Positions 43,468 to 54,190 of a stretch of 64,000 bases of DNA are shown in pieces. Under the pieces are notes generated by a model, which did not search any database, was not told the DNA's origin, and worked only from the letters and a program-made list of their open reading frames with translations. Source of the DNA: Carettochelys insculpta. Its lineage: Eukaryota; Chordata; Testudines; Carettochelyidae. The stretch spans positions 79,098,298 to 79,162,297 of the forward strand of contig NC_134138.1 of NCBI RefSeq assembly GCF_033958435.1, given 5' to 3'. The translations under genes were made by a program, and so were the position numbers. The stretch's first letter is position 1. The number at the start of each line of letters is the position of its first letter.

Positions 43468-45458
43468 CTAAAGTCCAGTGCTGGGAGTGGGCGGCCGGGA
43501 TCCCCGCCTTGGCCTCAGCCCTGGCTGGGGCTGGCTGGGCACTGGGAGATATGGCCGGCGAGTGTCAGCTGGCTCCAGGTCCCCCTCGGCGGATGGCGGT
43601 GCGACGGCGGATGCCGCAGCAGCTGGAGCAGTGGGTGGAGCAGCAGGTGGAGCAGGCAGGGCAGGCGCTGCGGCTGCTGGCGCGGCATTGGGGGCCAGGG
43701 AGTCCGCGATGCGGTTGAGGGTCCGCATGTAGGCCGCCCATGCCACCTGGCGCCAGGCCAGCGCCCGCTCCTGCAGCTGGAGGCGGCGTTCCTCCACCCT
43801 CAGATGCTGCTCGGCAACCTCCAGCTGCCGACAGTGGAGGGCCAGCAGCTGGGGGTCTGTCGCCGTCGGCTGCTGGTGCTGGGTCCGCCGTCTTCCCCGC
43901 CGTGGGGCTGGTCGGTCCTCCGCCGAGGGGCTGGCCTGGAGTGATGGCCCCGGAGGGCTGTCTGGGACCACTGACGCCTCGCCGGCGCTCTCTGGTCCTT
44001 CCGATGGTGCAGCTGCGGAACACAGGAGGAGGGGAAGAAGAGTGGAGACAGGCGTTAGTGTGGGCCCCGAGCCGTGGCCCTTGTCCCCCCACCCCTCTGC
44101 TGCAGGTTCCCCATCCCTGTCCCCGGGAGATGCTGCTGTGATGGGGTTCCGGGGTCCCCCTGCACTGCACCCCGTCTGCTGGCAGGAGCGACTCTCTCTC
44201 AGCAGGTACGCCAGGAGGTTTATTAGGCAGCAGACGCCCAGTTTCTCACAGAAGCAACAGTACAGCAGTCAGAGACAGTCCTTCCAACCTGTCCTGAGGA
44301 GAAGACCCCGAGGGGTGCCCCTCTGGGGTGTAGCTTTCCCTCTCCTCAGGCTGGCTGCCTTCTAGCTCTCCCTTTCCCTAGCCTCTAACTGCCGCCCCCG
44401 ATTCAAACCCAGCTCGGCTCCTCCCTCCTCTTTGTTCAGGGCAGAGGTGTAACCTGCCAGTTGTAGCCCCAGGATCATCCTTAGCCACTGGGAGCTATTC
44501 AGCTTGTTTCTCATATCTAGCCTGAGTCTCGCATTTGCACTCCCCCCACTCCATCACATGCTGCTGTTGCTGCTGCTGCTGGGTGTCCCACCCCTTTCCC
44601 CTGGGGGACCTTAGGGGTTCCGCTCCCCCCAGCCCCGGGGATGGGGCATGGCACTGTTGTGCTGGGGGGGCGGGGCAGGGGCTGATGCTCTCTTCTGAGG
44701 GACATGCCACTGCTGTCCTTGGGGCCATGGTCATCTGGGCATGTGGAGGGCCCTGGTCATATCTATTACGCCCGCACCTCAACCCTGGGGGTGTGCACCA
44801 CGGGGGGTGCATACCTGACGGTCCACTCCCACGGTTGGGGGACACCCGGGGGGCGGACGCCTGGCTGGAGCTCCAGGACGGCAGCATTATCTGGAGGCCA
44901 GTGTCGCTGGAGGAGGACTCCCCCTCCTCCTCCTCCTCCTCCGGTGCCCCGGGGGTGGGCTCCTGGGGGGGCCCCCGGGGTGCGGGGCTTGCCTCCAGGG
45001 CGGACGCCACCTCCAAGGCCTGCTGGGGTTCGTCAGCCGAGGTGTCAAGAGTGGCCGGAGGGGAGGAGGTGTGCCGGGGGCCCAGGATGTCCCTGAGCTC
45101 CCTGTAAAAAGGGCAAGTGACGGGGGGCGGCCCCAGATCGGCCGGCCGTATCCCGGGCCCAGGCGTAACCCTGCCGCAGCTCCTTCACTTTACTCCGGAC
45201 ATGATCCGGAGTGCAGGCAGGGTGACCCCGGGCGGCCAGGCCCTCGGCCAGCCGAGCGAACGCATCCGCTTTCCGCCTCTTGCTCCCCATTACCTGGAGC
45301 ACCTCCTCCTCGCTCCAGAGCCCTAGCAGGTCCTGAAGCTTGGCCTCCGTTCAGGAGGGGCCCCGCTGCCACTTCCCTGCCTGGCTGCTGGGCTGGGAGC
45401 CCTGGCTCCCCTTGGGGAGGGTCCCCTGGGGGCGCTTGGGGGGCTGGTGTGCGGCCAT
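43468..45458 (-). pseudogene. SANT/Myb-like gene of Harbinger C
   Basis: Exon 1 (45458-44815) starts MAAHQPPK. A TGA at 45353-45351 replaces the first Trp of the domain. Further on it shows LLGLWSEEEVLQVMGSK, FARLAEGLAARGHPACTPDHVRSKVKELRQGYA. A frame change after GRSGAAP breaks the rest. The donor is GTCAG|GTATGC. Exon 2 (44012-43468) follows CCGCAG and is open: VVPDSPPGPS, an arginine-rich coiled coil (LEVAEQHLRVEERRLQLQER), then an Ala/Pro-rich tail. The intron is enlarged by the insertion at 44139-44557. Confidence 0.82.
44139..44557 (-). mobile_element. LTR-like insertion in the SANT intron of C
   Basis: This 419-bp block is absent from the same intron in D0 and D. ATGCTGCTG flanks it on both sides (44130-44138 and 44558-44566). 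Its minus strand runs from TGATGGAG to CCCCATCA and contains AATAAA (about 44220), as a solo LTR would. The 9-bp repeat is long for an LTR, and the target is a GCT repeat, so the family is open. Confidence 0.6.
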
Positions 45459-45572
45459 CGCAGCTGGGGTGGGTGTCTGTGGTGGCTGAGGGACGTGCAG
45501 GCCGGCCGCATGTCTGGGCTGCCACCTGCACGTTCTCTCAGCTTCCTGCACAGGAAGGGAGGGGGCAGGAAA

Positions 45573-45580
45573 CTTTAAGG
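45573..45580 (-). promoter_or_regulatory. TTTAAG-type box before SANT gene C
   Basis: CCTTAAAG on the minus strand lies about 115 bp before the start at 45458. D0 has the same at 47764-47771. Confidence 0.4.
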
Positions 45581-45705
45581 GGACGCTCCACGTGGCCACC
45601 ATCGAGCTCAGGGGCTGGAGAGAGCGTCTCTCAACCCCTCAGCTGATGGCTGCCATGGAGGACCCCACAATTTCGATGTTGTGGGACGCGCAATGACTAC
45701 ACGTT

Positions 45706-45736
45706 CCCTACTTCGATGTTGAACGTTGAAGTAGGG
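45706..45736. repeat. subterminal palindrome, element C
   Basis: CCCTACTTCGATGTT, one G, then its reverse complement with one mismatch. It is the same site as 7120-7150. Confidence 0.65.
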
Positions 45737-45989
45737 CGCTATTCCCATCCCCTCATGGGGTTAGCGACTTCGACGTCTCGCCGCCTAACGTCGATGTTAA
45801 CTTCAAAATAGTGCCCAACACGTGTAGCTGTGACAGGCGCTATTTCGAAGTTGGCGCCGCTACTTTGAAGTAGCGTGCATGTGTACATGCAGCTAAAAAT
45901 GGACCTGTTGTTTTTGAAACCAAAAAACAGTGAATTCTCTTATTATTAAAACTACAAATATATATATAGTAAGAACAAAAGGGGGGAAC

Positions 45990-45997
45990 TATTTACA
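45990..45997 (-). promoter_or_regulatory. UGUAAAUA motif after SANT gene D0
   Basis: TGTAAATA on the minus strand, in the same relative place as in A and C. Confidence 0.35.
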
Positions 45998-46127
45998 TGG
46001 GGGGGCAGGTACCATAAAAGAACAGGGGTCTAACACAAACTGTATACAAATATATGATGGGGGAGATGTACAAAGGGGGAGGGGGCGCCACATCCTGGGT
46101 CCCGCACCCCTCTACTGTCCTGCGCCT

Positions 46128-47649
46128 GGGGTTGGAGGGCATGACCCTCACCTCGGCCTGAGCCCTGGCCGAGGCTGGGTGGGGGCCGGGCAAACCAGCA
46201 GGTATGTCAGGCGGGTGTCAGCAGGCCCCAAGTTCCCCTTGGCGGAAGGCCCCAGGCTGGTGGACGGTGGTGGGATGGCAGTCGCAGCGGCGGGTGGAGC
46301 GGCAGGCAGGGCAGGCAGAGCGGCAGGCAGCATGGCATGAGGGGCCAGGTATTCCGCTATGCTCTCGAACGTGCGCATGAAGGCCCCCCATGCCTCCTGG
46401 CGCCAGGCCAGCGCTTGATCCTGGAGCTCCAGCCGCCGCTCCTCCACCCACAGGCACTGCTCTGACACCTCCAGCTGACGCAGAGGGTCGCGAGCAGCTG
46501 GGGGTCCGTGCCGTCCTCGGGTGTTGGCTCTGTAGTCGGCCCCGTCCTGGGGCTGGTCAGTGCTCCGCCGAGGGGCTGGCCTGCAGCGATGGGCCCGGTG
46601 GGCTTTCTGGGACCACGGAGACCTCGCCGGTGCTCTCCGGGCCCTCCAATGGTGCAGCTGCGGAACACAGAGGGGGAAGAAGAGTGGAGACAGCCATTAG
46701 TGTGGGCCCCGAGCTGTGGCCCTTGTCCCCCCATCCCTCTGTTGCTGGTTCCCCATCCACATCCCCGGGAGATGCTTCTGCTGCTGATGGGTGTCCCACC
46801 CCCTCCCCCCAGGGGACCCTTGGTTCCGCTCCCCCCATCCCCAGGGATGGGGCATGGCACTGTCCTGCTGGGGGGCAGGGGCAGATTCACTCTTCTGAGG
46901 GACATGCCACTGCTGTCCTTGGGGCCATGGTCATCTGGGCATGTGGAGGGCCCTGGTCATGTCTCTTGTCTCCACCTCTTAACCCTGGGGGTGTGCACCG
47001 GGAGGGTACATAGCTGACGGTCCACTCCCACGGTCAGGGGACACCCTCTGGGCGGACGCCCTGCTGGAGCTCCGGGATGGCATGGCTATGTGGATCCCCC
47101 CGTCGCTGGAGGAGGATTCCCCCTCCTCCTCCTCCGGCATCCCAGGGTGGGCTCCTGGGGGGGGCCCCTGGGGTGTGGGGTTTGCCTCCAGGGCGGACTC
47201 CACCTTCAGGGCCTGCTGGGGCTCGTTGGCTGAGGTGTCAAGAGTGGACAGCGGGGAGGAGGTGTACCAGGGGCCCAGGATGGCCCTGAGCTCCCTGTAA
47301 AAGGGGCAAGTGGCAGGGGCGGCCCCAGATCAGCTGGCCGTATCCCGGGCCCGGGTGTAACCCTGCCACAGATCTTTAACCTTACTCCTGACGTGGTCAG
47401 GAGTGTGGGCAGGGTGACCCCGGGCAGCCAGGCCCTCGGCCAGCCGAGCGAAGGCATCCGCGTTCCACCTCTTGCTCCCCATTACCTAGAGCACCTCCTC
47501 CTCGCCCCAGAGCCCCAGCAGGTCCCAGATCTCAGCCTCCATCCAGGAGGGGCCCTGCTGCCTCTTCCCCCGCTGGCTGGCAGGCTGGGAGCCCTGGGTC
47601 CCCTTGGGGGGTTGCCCTGCGGGCACTTCGGGGGCTGGCGGGCAGCCAT
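46128..47649 (-). pseudogene. SANT/Myb-like gene of Harbinger D0
   Basis: Exon 1 (47649-47014) starts MAARQPPK. It is frameshifted before KRQQGPSWMEAEIWDLLGLWG, has a stop right after EEEVL, then continues FARLAEGL and DHVRSKVKDLW. The 5' splice site reads CAG|CTATGT (47013-47012) where C, D and A have GTATGT/C. Exon 2 (from 46657) keeps the coiled coil (QCLWVEERRLELQDQALAWRQ) but in a shifted frame. It is non-functional. Confidence 0.8.
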
Positions 47650-48362
47650 CGCAGCGGGGGTGGTGGCTTGGGGCTGCAGGGAGGCGTGCAGGCTGGCCGC
47701 ATAGCAGTGCTGCTGCCTGCATGCGCTCTCAGCTTCCTGCACAGGAGCTCAGGGGGAGGGGAGCTTTAAGGGGCCACTGCACGCGGCAACCATAGAGCTC
47801 AGGGGCTGGAGAGAGAATCTCTCAACCCCTCAGCTGATGGCCGCCATGGCGGACCCTGCTCTTTCGATGTTGTGGGACGTGGATTGGCTACACATGCCCT
47901 ACTTCGACGTTCAGCGTTGAAGTAGAGCGCTATTCCGATCCCCTGATGGGGATAGTGACTTCGACGTCTCGCCGTCTTACGTCAATTTCAACTTTGTGGG
48001 AGTGGACTGTCAGGTATGTACCCCACCGGTGCACACCCCCGGGGTTAAGGGACTGGGACAAGAGACATGACCTGGGCCCTCCACACACCCAGATGACCAT
48101 GGCCCCGAGGACAGCAGTGGCATGTCCCTCAGAAGAGTCCATCAGCCCCTGCCCCCCAGCAGGACAGCGCCATGCCCCATTCCTGGGGGTGGGGGGAGCG
48201 GAACCTAGGGTCCCCCGAGTGGGGGTTGGACACCCATCATCATCAGCATCTCCGGGGTACAGGGTTGGGGAACCAGCAGCAGAGGGGTTGGGGGACAAGG
48301 GCCACGGGTCAGGGCCGAGACTAATGGCTGTCTCCACTCTTCTTCCCCCCTCTGTTCTGCAG

Positions 48363-48970
48363 CTGCACCATCGGAGGGCCCGGAGAGCACCAACGCAGCG
48401 TCAGTGGTCCCAGACAGCCCACCAGGGCCATCCCACCAGGCCAGCCCCTCGGCGGAGCGTGGACGAGCCCCAGGACGAGCCCGACAGTGTCAGAGCCGTC
48501 CACAGGCGTCCACGGACCCCCAGCTGCTCACCACCCTCCAGCGTCATCTGGAGGTGTCCAAGCGGCACCTGCAGGTGGAGGAGCGGTGGCTCTATCTCCA
48601 GGATCGAGTGCTGGCCTGGCACCAGGAGGCTTGGGGGGCCTTCATGCACACCTTCGAGGACATCACACGGCACTTGGCCCCCCCCACACCGCTCTGCCCA
48701 CCGCTCCGCCCGCCACTCCACCTGCCATACCTCCACCATCAGCTGTCCTGGGGCCTGCCACCGAGGGGGACCATGGGCCTCTGGACTCCACCCGGCCCTA
48801 TCTGCCAGTTCTCCTGGCCCCCACCCAGCCTCGACCGGGCCTCCGGCCGACACGTGGGTTGCGTCCCCCAACACCAGGCACAGGACAATAGGAGGTGCGT
48901 GGCTGAGGACATTGCCTCCCAAGGCCCCCTCCGGCCCCCTCCTTTGGACATATTCCCCCCATCTTTGTAA
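48363..48970 (+). pseudogene. SANT gene exon 2 of Harbinger D
   Basis: After TTCTGCAG the exon reads SVVPDSPPGPSHQASPS, the coiled coil LEVSKRHLQVEERWLYLQDR, AWGAFMHTF and a Pro-rich tail, ending at TAA 48968-48970. The exon itself is open. Exon 1 with the SANT domain is missing, so no DNA-binding protein can be made. The stop codon overlaps a TGTAAATA motif (48966-48973). Confidence 0.78.
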
Positions 48971-49020
48971 ATAGCTTTTGTTCTACCACTGTTTTGTACC
49001 TGCCCCCCCCCATGTACATA
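48966..49020 (+). promoter_or_regulatory. two UGUANAUA motifs after SANT gene D
   Basis: TGTAAATA at 48966-48973 and TGTACATA at 49013-49020, in the sense of the SANT exon. Confidence 0.4.
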
Positions 49021-49081
49021 GTTTCCCCCTTCTTCTGTTAATAATTAATACAGGTTGCACGGTTTTGTTTAAAAATTTCCA

Positions 49082-49087
49082 TTTATT
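49082..49087 (-). terminator. poly(A) signal of transposase D
   Basis: AATAAA on the minus strand lies about 117 bp past the transposase stop. Confidence 0.55.
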
Positions 49088-49203
49088 GCACAGAAGTGTG
49101 TGGGGGGGTGCTCTCTGGTTCTCTGTGGTAGGGGCATGGGGGCAGGGAGTGTTGTGGGGGGGGGTGCAGTGGGTGGCTCACCCGTAGCTGGCCCTGCCAG
49201 CGT

Positions 49204-50607
49204 TCACCCAGCAGCCTGGTCAAAATGGGCCCGCAGGGCCTCCCGGACCTGGATCCCCTCAGGGTCGACCTGGTGACTGGGGGCAGTGGGTGGCTGGAAG
49301 TCGGCCCTGCCAGTCTCCACAGCCCAGCCCTGGAAGAAGGCCTCTCCCTTGCTCTCCACCAGGTTGTGGAGTGTGCTGCACACGCCCACAACCTGGGGGA
49401 TGTTGGTGAGGCCTGCATCCAGGCGGGTGAGGAGACACCTCTAGCATCCTTTGAGGTGGCCAAAAGTGCGCTCGACCACCTGGCGCGCATGGTTCAAGCG
49501 TGTGTTGAACCGCTCCTGGCTGGCTGTGACATGGCCCATGTAAGGGTGAATGAGCCAGGGCCGGAGGGGGTATGCCACGTCTGCGACAAGGCAGAGGGGC
49601 ATGGTGGTGTCCCCCACAGGGATCTCCCACTGGGGTATGTAGGTCCCCGCCTACAGCTGGCGGCACAGGCCCGAATTTCTGAACACCCGGGTGTCGTGGG
49701 TGCTGCCAGGCCACCAAACATAAATGTCCAGCAAGCGGCTGCGGCTGTCCACCAAGGCCTGGAGGACCATGGAATGGTGTCCCTTCCTATTCAGGAAGCG
49801 TCGTCCGCTATGCTCCAGAGCACGGATGGGGATATGGGTCCCATCCAGAGCCCCAAAGCAATTTGTGAAACCCAGGCTGGCAAACCCCACGATGGCAGCA
49901 TCCGGGTCCCCAAGCCGCATGAGCCTGTGGAGGAGCAGGGCATTGATTGCGCGGATGACCTGCAGGGGAAGGACATGAGAGAGCACCGGTGAGGGGTGTA
50001 CAGGGTGTGTCTGCCCTCCCCCCAGGGCTCCCCTCCTCCCCCCCAGGACTCCCCTCCTTCCACCTGGGCTCCCCCCCTCCCAGGGCTCCCCCCCGGGCTC
50101 CCCTCCCTCCCCATGGGTCCTCTTACCTCCATGAGGACAGCCCCGATGGTGGCCTTCCCCACGCCGAACTGCTGCCCTACGGATTGGTAGCTGTCTGGAG
50201 TAGCCAGCTTCCAGACAGCGATGCCGACCCGTTACTCTACACTGGGGGCATGTCGCATGGGCATGTCCTGATGCTGTAAGTCAGGGGTGAGCCACTGGCA
50301 GAGCTCCAGGCATGTCTGCCGGCTCATTCAGAAGTTCCAGAGCCAGCGGTCGTTGTCCCACTCGTCGAACACCAGCTGCTCCCACCAGTCCGTGCTCATG
50401 GGGTATTTCCACAGCCGGCGGCATGTGCGGCGGGCGGGACTGGGAGGGCAACAAAGTCTGGGGCTGCTTCCTCATCCCCTGGGGGCAGCTCATCTTCCTC
50501 AAATAAAAGATGGCCAGCTGCCTCCTGCATGGCAGTGAGCAGGGCAGCCACTGGTCCTCCGGGGTGGGTGTGTGGGCCTCTGGCTGCTGCTGCTGCTGGG
50601 GGTCCAT
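49204..50607 (-). pseudogene. Harbinger transposase D
   Basis: Exon 1 (50607-50127) starts MDPQQQQQ. It suffers frameshifts before and after MQEAAGHLLFEEDELPPG and has stops in NF*MSRQT and VE*RVGIAV, then recovers GVGKATIGAVLME and the donor GTAAGA. Exon 2 (49959-49204) keeps ALDGTHIP, PGSTHDTRVF, VADVAYPL and VVERTFGHLKG, thus all expected catalytic acids, but has a TAG right after GHLKGC. The C-terminus reads WAVETGRADFQPP. It is inactive by nonsense and shift changes. Confidence 0.85.
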
Positions 50608-50681
50608 GGTGCTTCACAGGGTGTGCATGCTTGTGGCTCTGCAGACCACATGCTGTGCAAGCTGAGTGTGTCTGGGAGGGG

Positions 50682-50692
50682 CCCTTTAAGGG
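50682..50692 (-). promoter_or_regulatory. CCCTTAAAGGG box before transposase D
   Basis: It lies about 80 bp upstream of the start. It is nearly palindromic and conserved in A, C and E. Confidence 0.45.
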
Positions 50693-50730
50693 AGCGGCTT
50701 GCTGTTGCCTCAGAAATGCTTGTTCACCCT

Positions 50731-51412
50731 AGCTGTGTCTACACGTGCACGCTACTTCGAAGTAGCGGCACTAACTTCGAAATAGCACCCGTCACGGCTA
50801 CACGCATCGGGCGCTATTTCGAAGTTAACTTCAACGTTAGGCGGCGAGACGTCGAAGTCGCTAACCTCATGAGGGGATCGGAATAGCGCTCTACTTCGAA
50901 GTTCAACGTCGAAGTAGGCACCGTGTAGACGATCCGCGTCCCGCAACGTCAAAATTGCTGGGTCGTCCATGGCGGCCATCAGCTGGGGGGTTGAGAGATG
51001 CTCTCTCTCCAGCCCCTGCGGGGCTCTATGGTCACCGTGGGCAGCAGCCGTTAGCCCAGGGCTTCTGGCTGCTTCTGCGGCAACTGGGGATCTATGCTGC
51101 AGGCACAGGGTCTGCAACCAGTTGTCAGCTCTGTGTATCTTGTGTTGTTTAGTGCAACTGTGTCTGGGAGGGGCCCTTTAAGGGAGCGGCTGGCTGTTGA
51201 GTCCGCCCTGTGACCCTGTCTGCAGCTGTGCCTGGCATCCCTATTTCGATGTGTGCTACTTTGACGTGTAGATGTTCCCTCGCTGCGCCTATTTCGATGT
51301 TGGGCTGAGCAACGTCGAAGTTGAACATCGACGTTGCCAGCCCTGGCGGACGTGTAGACGTTATTCATCGAAATAGACTATTTCGATGTTGGCTGCACGT
51401 GTAGACGTAGCC
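50731..51412. mobile_element. internally deleted Harbinger derivative
   Basis: Its left 300 bp match the SANT-side end of A (terminal repeat AGCTGTGTCTACACGTGC, palindrome at 50891-50917, then GAGAGATGCTCTCTCTCC). Its right 330 bp match the transposase-side end (CCCTTTAAGGG box at 51174, GACGTTGCCAGCCCTGG, end in reverse GGCTACGTCTACACGTGC). Both genes are gone. It must be moved by a transposase supplied in trans. It lies inside the right end of D. No clear 3-bp duplication is seen. Confidence 0.82.
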
Positions 51413-51604
51413 TTGGTGTGCAGACGCTTCCCTGCAGTGCCTCTTTCAATGTAGTGCTGTCCAACGTCGACGTTGAACGTCGACGGCACCAGCCCTGGAG
51501 GATGTGTGGACGCTATTCATCGAGATAGCTTATTTCAATTTTGCTACATCGAAATAAGCTATGTCGATGTAGCATCCCAGTGTAGACGTAGTTAAGAAGT
51601 CATT

Positions 51605-52161
51605 CTTTTGTTCTACTCAGCACTCATTAGGCCTCAGTTGGAGTATTGTGTCCAGTTCTGGGCACCACATTTCAAGAAAGATGTGAAGAAATTGGAAAAG
51701 GTCCAGAGAAGAGCAACAATGATGATTAAAGGTCTAGAGAACATGAGCTATGAGGGAAGACTGAAAGAACTGAGCTTGCTTAGTTTAGGAAAGAGAAGAC
51801 TTAGAGGGGACATGATAGTGGTTTTCAAGTACCTCAAAGAGTGTTACAGGGAGGAGGAAGGAAGAAAAATTGTTCTCCTTGGCCTCTGAGGATAGGACAA
51901 GGAGCAATGGTCTTCAACTGCAGCAAGGGAGGCTTCAGTTAGACATTTGGAAAAACTCCCTAACTGTCAGGGTGATTAATCACTGTAATAAGTTACCTAG
52001 GGAGGTTGTGGAATCTTTATCACAGGAGATATTTAAGACCAGGTTAGGCAGACACCTTTTGGGGCTGATCTAGATGGTGTTTGGTCCTGTCAAGAGGGCA
52101 GGGAACTGGACTTGATGACCTCTTGAGGTCCCTTCCAGTTCTAGTGTTCTATGATTCTATG
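51605..52161 (+). repeat. CR1 3' end fragment
   Basis: The frame gives [38 protein letters not shown] and [15 protein letters not shown], then after a shift the C-terminus. The 3' region ends GGTCCCTTCCAGTTC and ATTCTATGAT at 52161. It is a 5'-truncated copy just right of Harbinger D. Confidence 0.88.
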
Positions 52162-52164
52162 ATA

Positions 52165-52560
52165 CCTACATGAAGCAGTAACTTCAACAGGAACTGATGA
52201 GATGATTTCTGCCACAATTGCTACAATTTCTTTTCTTTGTAACAGCTAAAGAAGCTGTTCACTTAGCAGAGAGATTTTCTGAACAGCCAACTAAAGGAGT
52301 TATTTTATATGAAATTCAATAATAGCTAGGTACTATAAGTCTCTGATGCTTTTAGATTTTATGAAAAAGGGTTGGTTTCTTCTGAAATAATCTTCAGCCC
52401 AGTTAATTGGAAAAAAAGCTGAAAGATTTTTGAAATACATTATTGAGCAACAAATGGTGACTCTAAGTGTCTAACTGTGAAGCAGGCTCTTGATTAAGGA
52501 TTAAATTTTTAGGATACAGGAAATATAAGGTCTGAGCAATTTTTGAGCAGGATTTAATCA
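52165..52560. other. AT-rich spacer without a recognisable gene
   Basis: It separates the CR1 end from Harbinger E. No frame or repeat is recognised. Confidence 0.5.
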
Positions 52561-52575
52561 CAACTTAGAAAACCT

Positions 52576-53672
52576 GTGCTGGCTATGGCCACAACCAAGG
52601 CTGACATGGAGCCAGAAATGGTGACAGAGGGCGAGGAGCCCCTGCAACCAGCAGCCGGCATGAGGTGCTCGTGGACAGCACAGCAACTCGAACCCACCAG
52701 TGATGATGAGGGCTCAAGTGAGGGGACCTTTGTCTTCGACATCATGTCTGAGACATCCAGCCAGGCCCCACCCACCCCTGCCTGGCCTGACCTCCCGGAG
52801 GGACCCATAGGTAGGTGGTGTGCATGCCAGCTGCCCCAGGGCCCTGGAAGGGGCATCGTGTCCTGCCTGGGGTGCATGTGGACCCCAGAGAGCTATGCTC
52901 CCTGCACCTGGGGCGGGGTCGATGCACAGCACGCAGCATCAGGAGGCCGGGACAGCACCACATCCCAGCCAACTGTGGAAGGACCGGGGGTCAGTGGGAG
53001 GATCCTGTACCCTTGGCACTCGTGTGGGGAACCCAGGGACATGGGCACTTCAGGAACCCCAGGATGGCAGTGGGTGGGTGGGGACATGGGGTCCTGCATC
53101 TGGGACTAATGGCCCATTCCCCTCTCCCCTCCTGTCTCCACAGCTCCTGCAGCCAGCAGCCGGACCAGCCCCACCAGGTGCAAGGGGGAGTGGCCCAGAC
53201 CGCGAGTGGGAACTGCCACTGGGCCATCCACCAGTGCCACCAGGGTGGGGAGGAGGAGGCAGGGGACACTGCCAACACTTCGGCCCTGTGGGACCTTACT
53301 GGCTTACTGCAGGAGTGGCTTGCCATGGAGTGGCAGAACTGGGACCGGGTTGGGGTGAATCTGGACACCCTCACCCAGGCCATTGTGGGCTGCCTGTCCC
53401 CAGCTGCCACCCCCTTGCAAGCAACTCCCACACCCACCCCTCCCTCCTCCACTCCACCTTCCCCCATCCCCCTGTCACCCAGCCGCTCTCACGCCTCTCC
53501 CCCTCTGACCTCTCTCCACCCCTCAGTCAGCCTCTCCCCTCCAACCTCTCTCCCCTCCCTGGTCCCCCAATCAGCCTCACCCCTCTGGCCTCCCCCGCCT
53601 GCTCGGTCCCCTCTCCCACCCTCTCCCAACGAACCTCCCCTGGTAAGCCCAACCTTGCTGTCCTGGTCCTGA
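52576..53672 (+). pseudogene. accessory gene of Harbinger E, fragment
   Basis: Exon 1 remnant (52576-52810: MATTKADMEPEM, SDDEGSSEGTF, a Ser/Asp-rich acidic part) ends at ATAG|GTAGGT. Exon 2 (from 53144 after TCCACAG) has the helical segment TSALWDLTGLLQEWLAMEWQ, then a very Pro/Ser/Thr-rich tail to 53672. The SANT domain lies left of the truncation and is lost. The two parts are out of frame with each other at these sites, so a small indel is likely. Confidence 0.65.
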
Positions 53673-53991
53673 ACCACCTGCCCCCAGCTGGCCTTGTACA
53701 GTTGGCCCTTATGTTGCTGGCCAGGGCTGGGCAGGAGGAGGCTGCACCCCCCACTCTTCCTGTGCTGACCCTGGGGAGCCCGCAGGTCATCACCCCAGCT
53801 GTGCTCCAACTCCCTGTGCCACCGGTCCCAGCCCAGCCACAATGGGCCCCCCAGACATGGGGTGGGGGGAAGGGGCGAGTGCAGGTGTTGGGAATCCTGA
53901 CCGTTGACCCCTGTCGATGGGTAGAGATGCCCACCCCAACCCTCGGCCTTCCTGGATCTTGGAGGGCATCCACCCAGGGCTACAATGCCCT

Positions 53992-53999
53992 TGTATATA
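53992..53999 (+). promoter_or_regulatory. UGUAUAUA motif after accessory gene E
   Basis: TGTATATA lies in the sense of the accessory gene, about 320 bp after its stop, with a near-match (CGTATATA) about 40 bp on. Confidence 0.35.
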
Positions 54000-54132
54000 A
54001 TTCCCCCCAGTCCTCCCATCTGCAGTTCCCCCCGTATATAGTTTCCCCAGCACCCTCCCTTTGCAGTTCCCCCCCCATACAGTTCCCTGCAGTTTGCACA
54101 GGCACAGAGTGCTGTCAGGTCAAGCTAAAGAA

Positions 54133-54138
54133 TTTATT
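54133..54138 (-). terminator. poly(A) signal of transposase E
   Basis: AATAAA on the minus strand, about 55 bp past the stop at 54191. Confidence 0.55.
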
Positions 54139-54190
54139 GTGTGGATTAAGCTGAGTCCACAGCACATACGTGGGGATGAGGTGATAGTGG

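Larger units (their letters stand above)
41331..45893. mobile_element. Harbinger element C, full-length but defective
   Basis: The orientation is the reverse of A: transposase on + first, SANT gene on - second, again convergent. The ends are AGCTACGTCTACATG (41331) and, in reverse, GCTGCATGTACACATG (45893), so the right terminal repeat is degenerate. No 3-bp duplication is evident. It carries an internal insertion (44139-44557). Confidence 0.85.
45900..47993. mobile_element. Harbinger half-element D0 (SANT side only)
   Basis: It runs from the spacer between the genes through the SANT gene on - to the subterminal region, where it stops at about 47993 before the terminal repeat. The transposase half is absent. 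It resembles the right half of C. Its junction with D at 47993-47995 is abrupt. Confidence 0.75.
47994..51593. mobile_element. Harbinger element D, left-truncated and interrupted
   Basis: D begins a few bases before the splice donor of SANT exon 1 (GTCAG|GTATGT near 48010) and continues with exon 2, the convergent transposase and the right terminal region. The end near 51593 reads in reverse AACTACGTCTACAC. The 682-bp derivative at 50731-51412 sits inside its right terminal region. Removing it joins CCCT to TTGGTGTG, matching CGCTTTGGCGTG of element C. Confidence 0.82.

Noticed and set aside
47946..48974. Open frame of 342 codons on + across the D0/D junction
   Set aside because: It starts in subterminal repeat DNA and reads intron and exon 2 of D in the wrong frame.
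52820..54154. Open frame of 444 codons on +, the longest in the window
   Set aside because: It overlaps Harbinger E accessory exon 2 in another frame and runs on into the spacer. Its Pro/Ser/Leu-rich content is what GC-rich repeats give by chance, and the helical segment shared with other copies is in a different frame.
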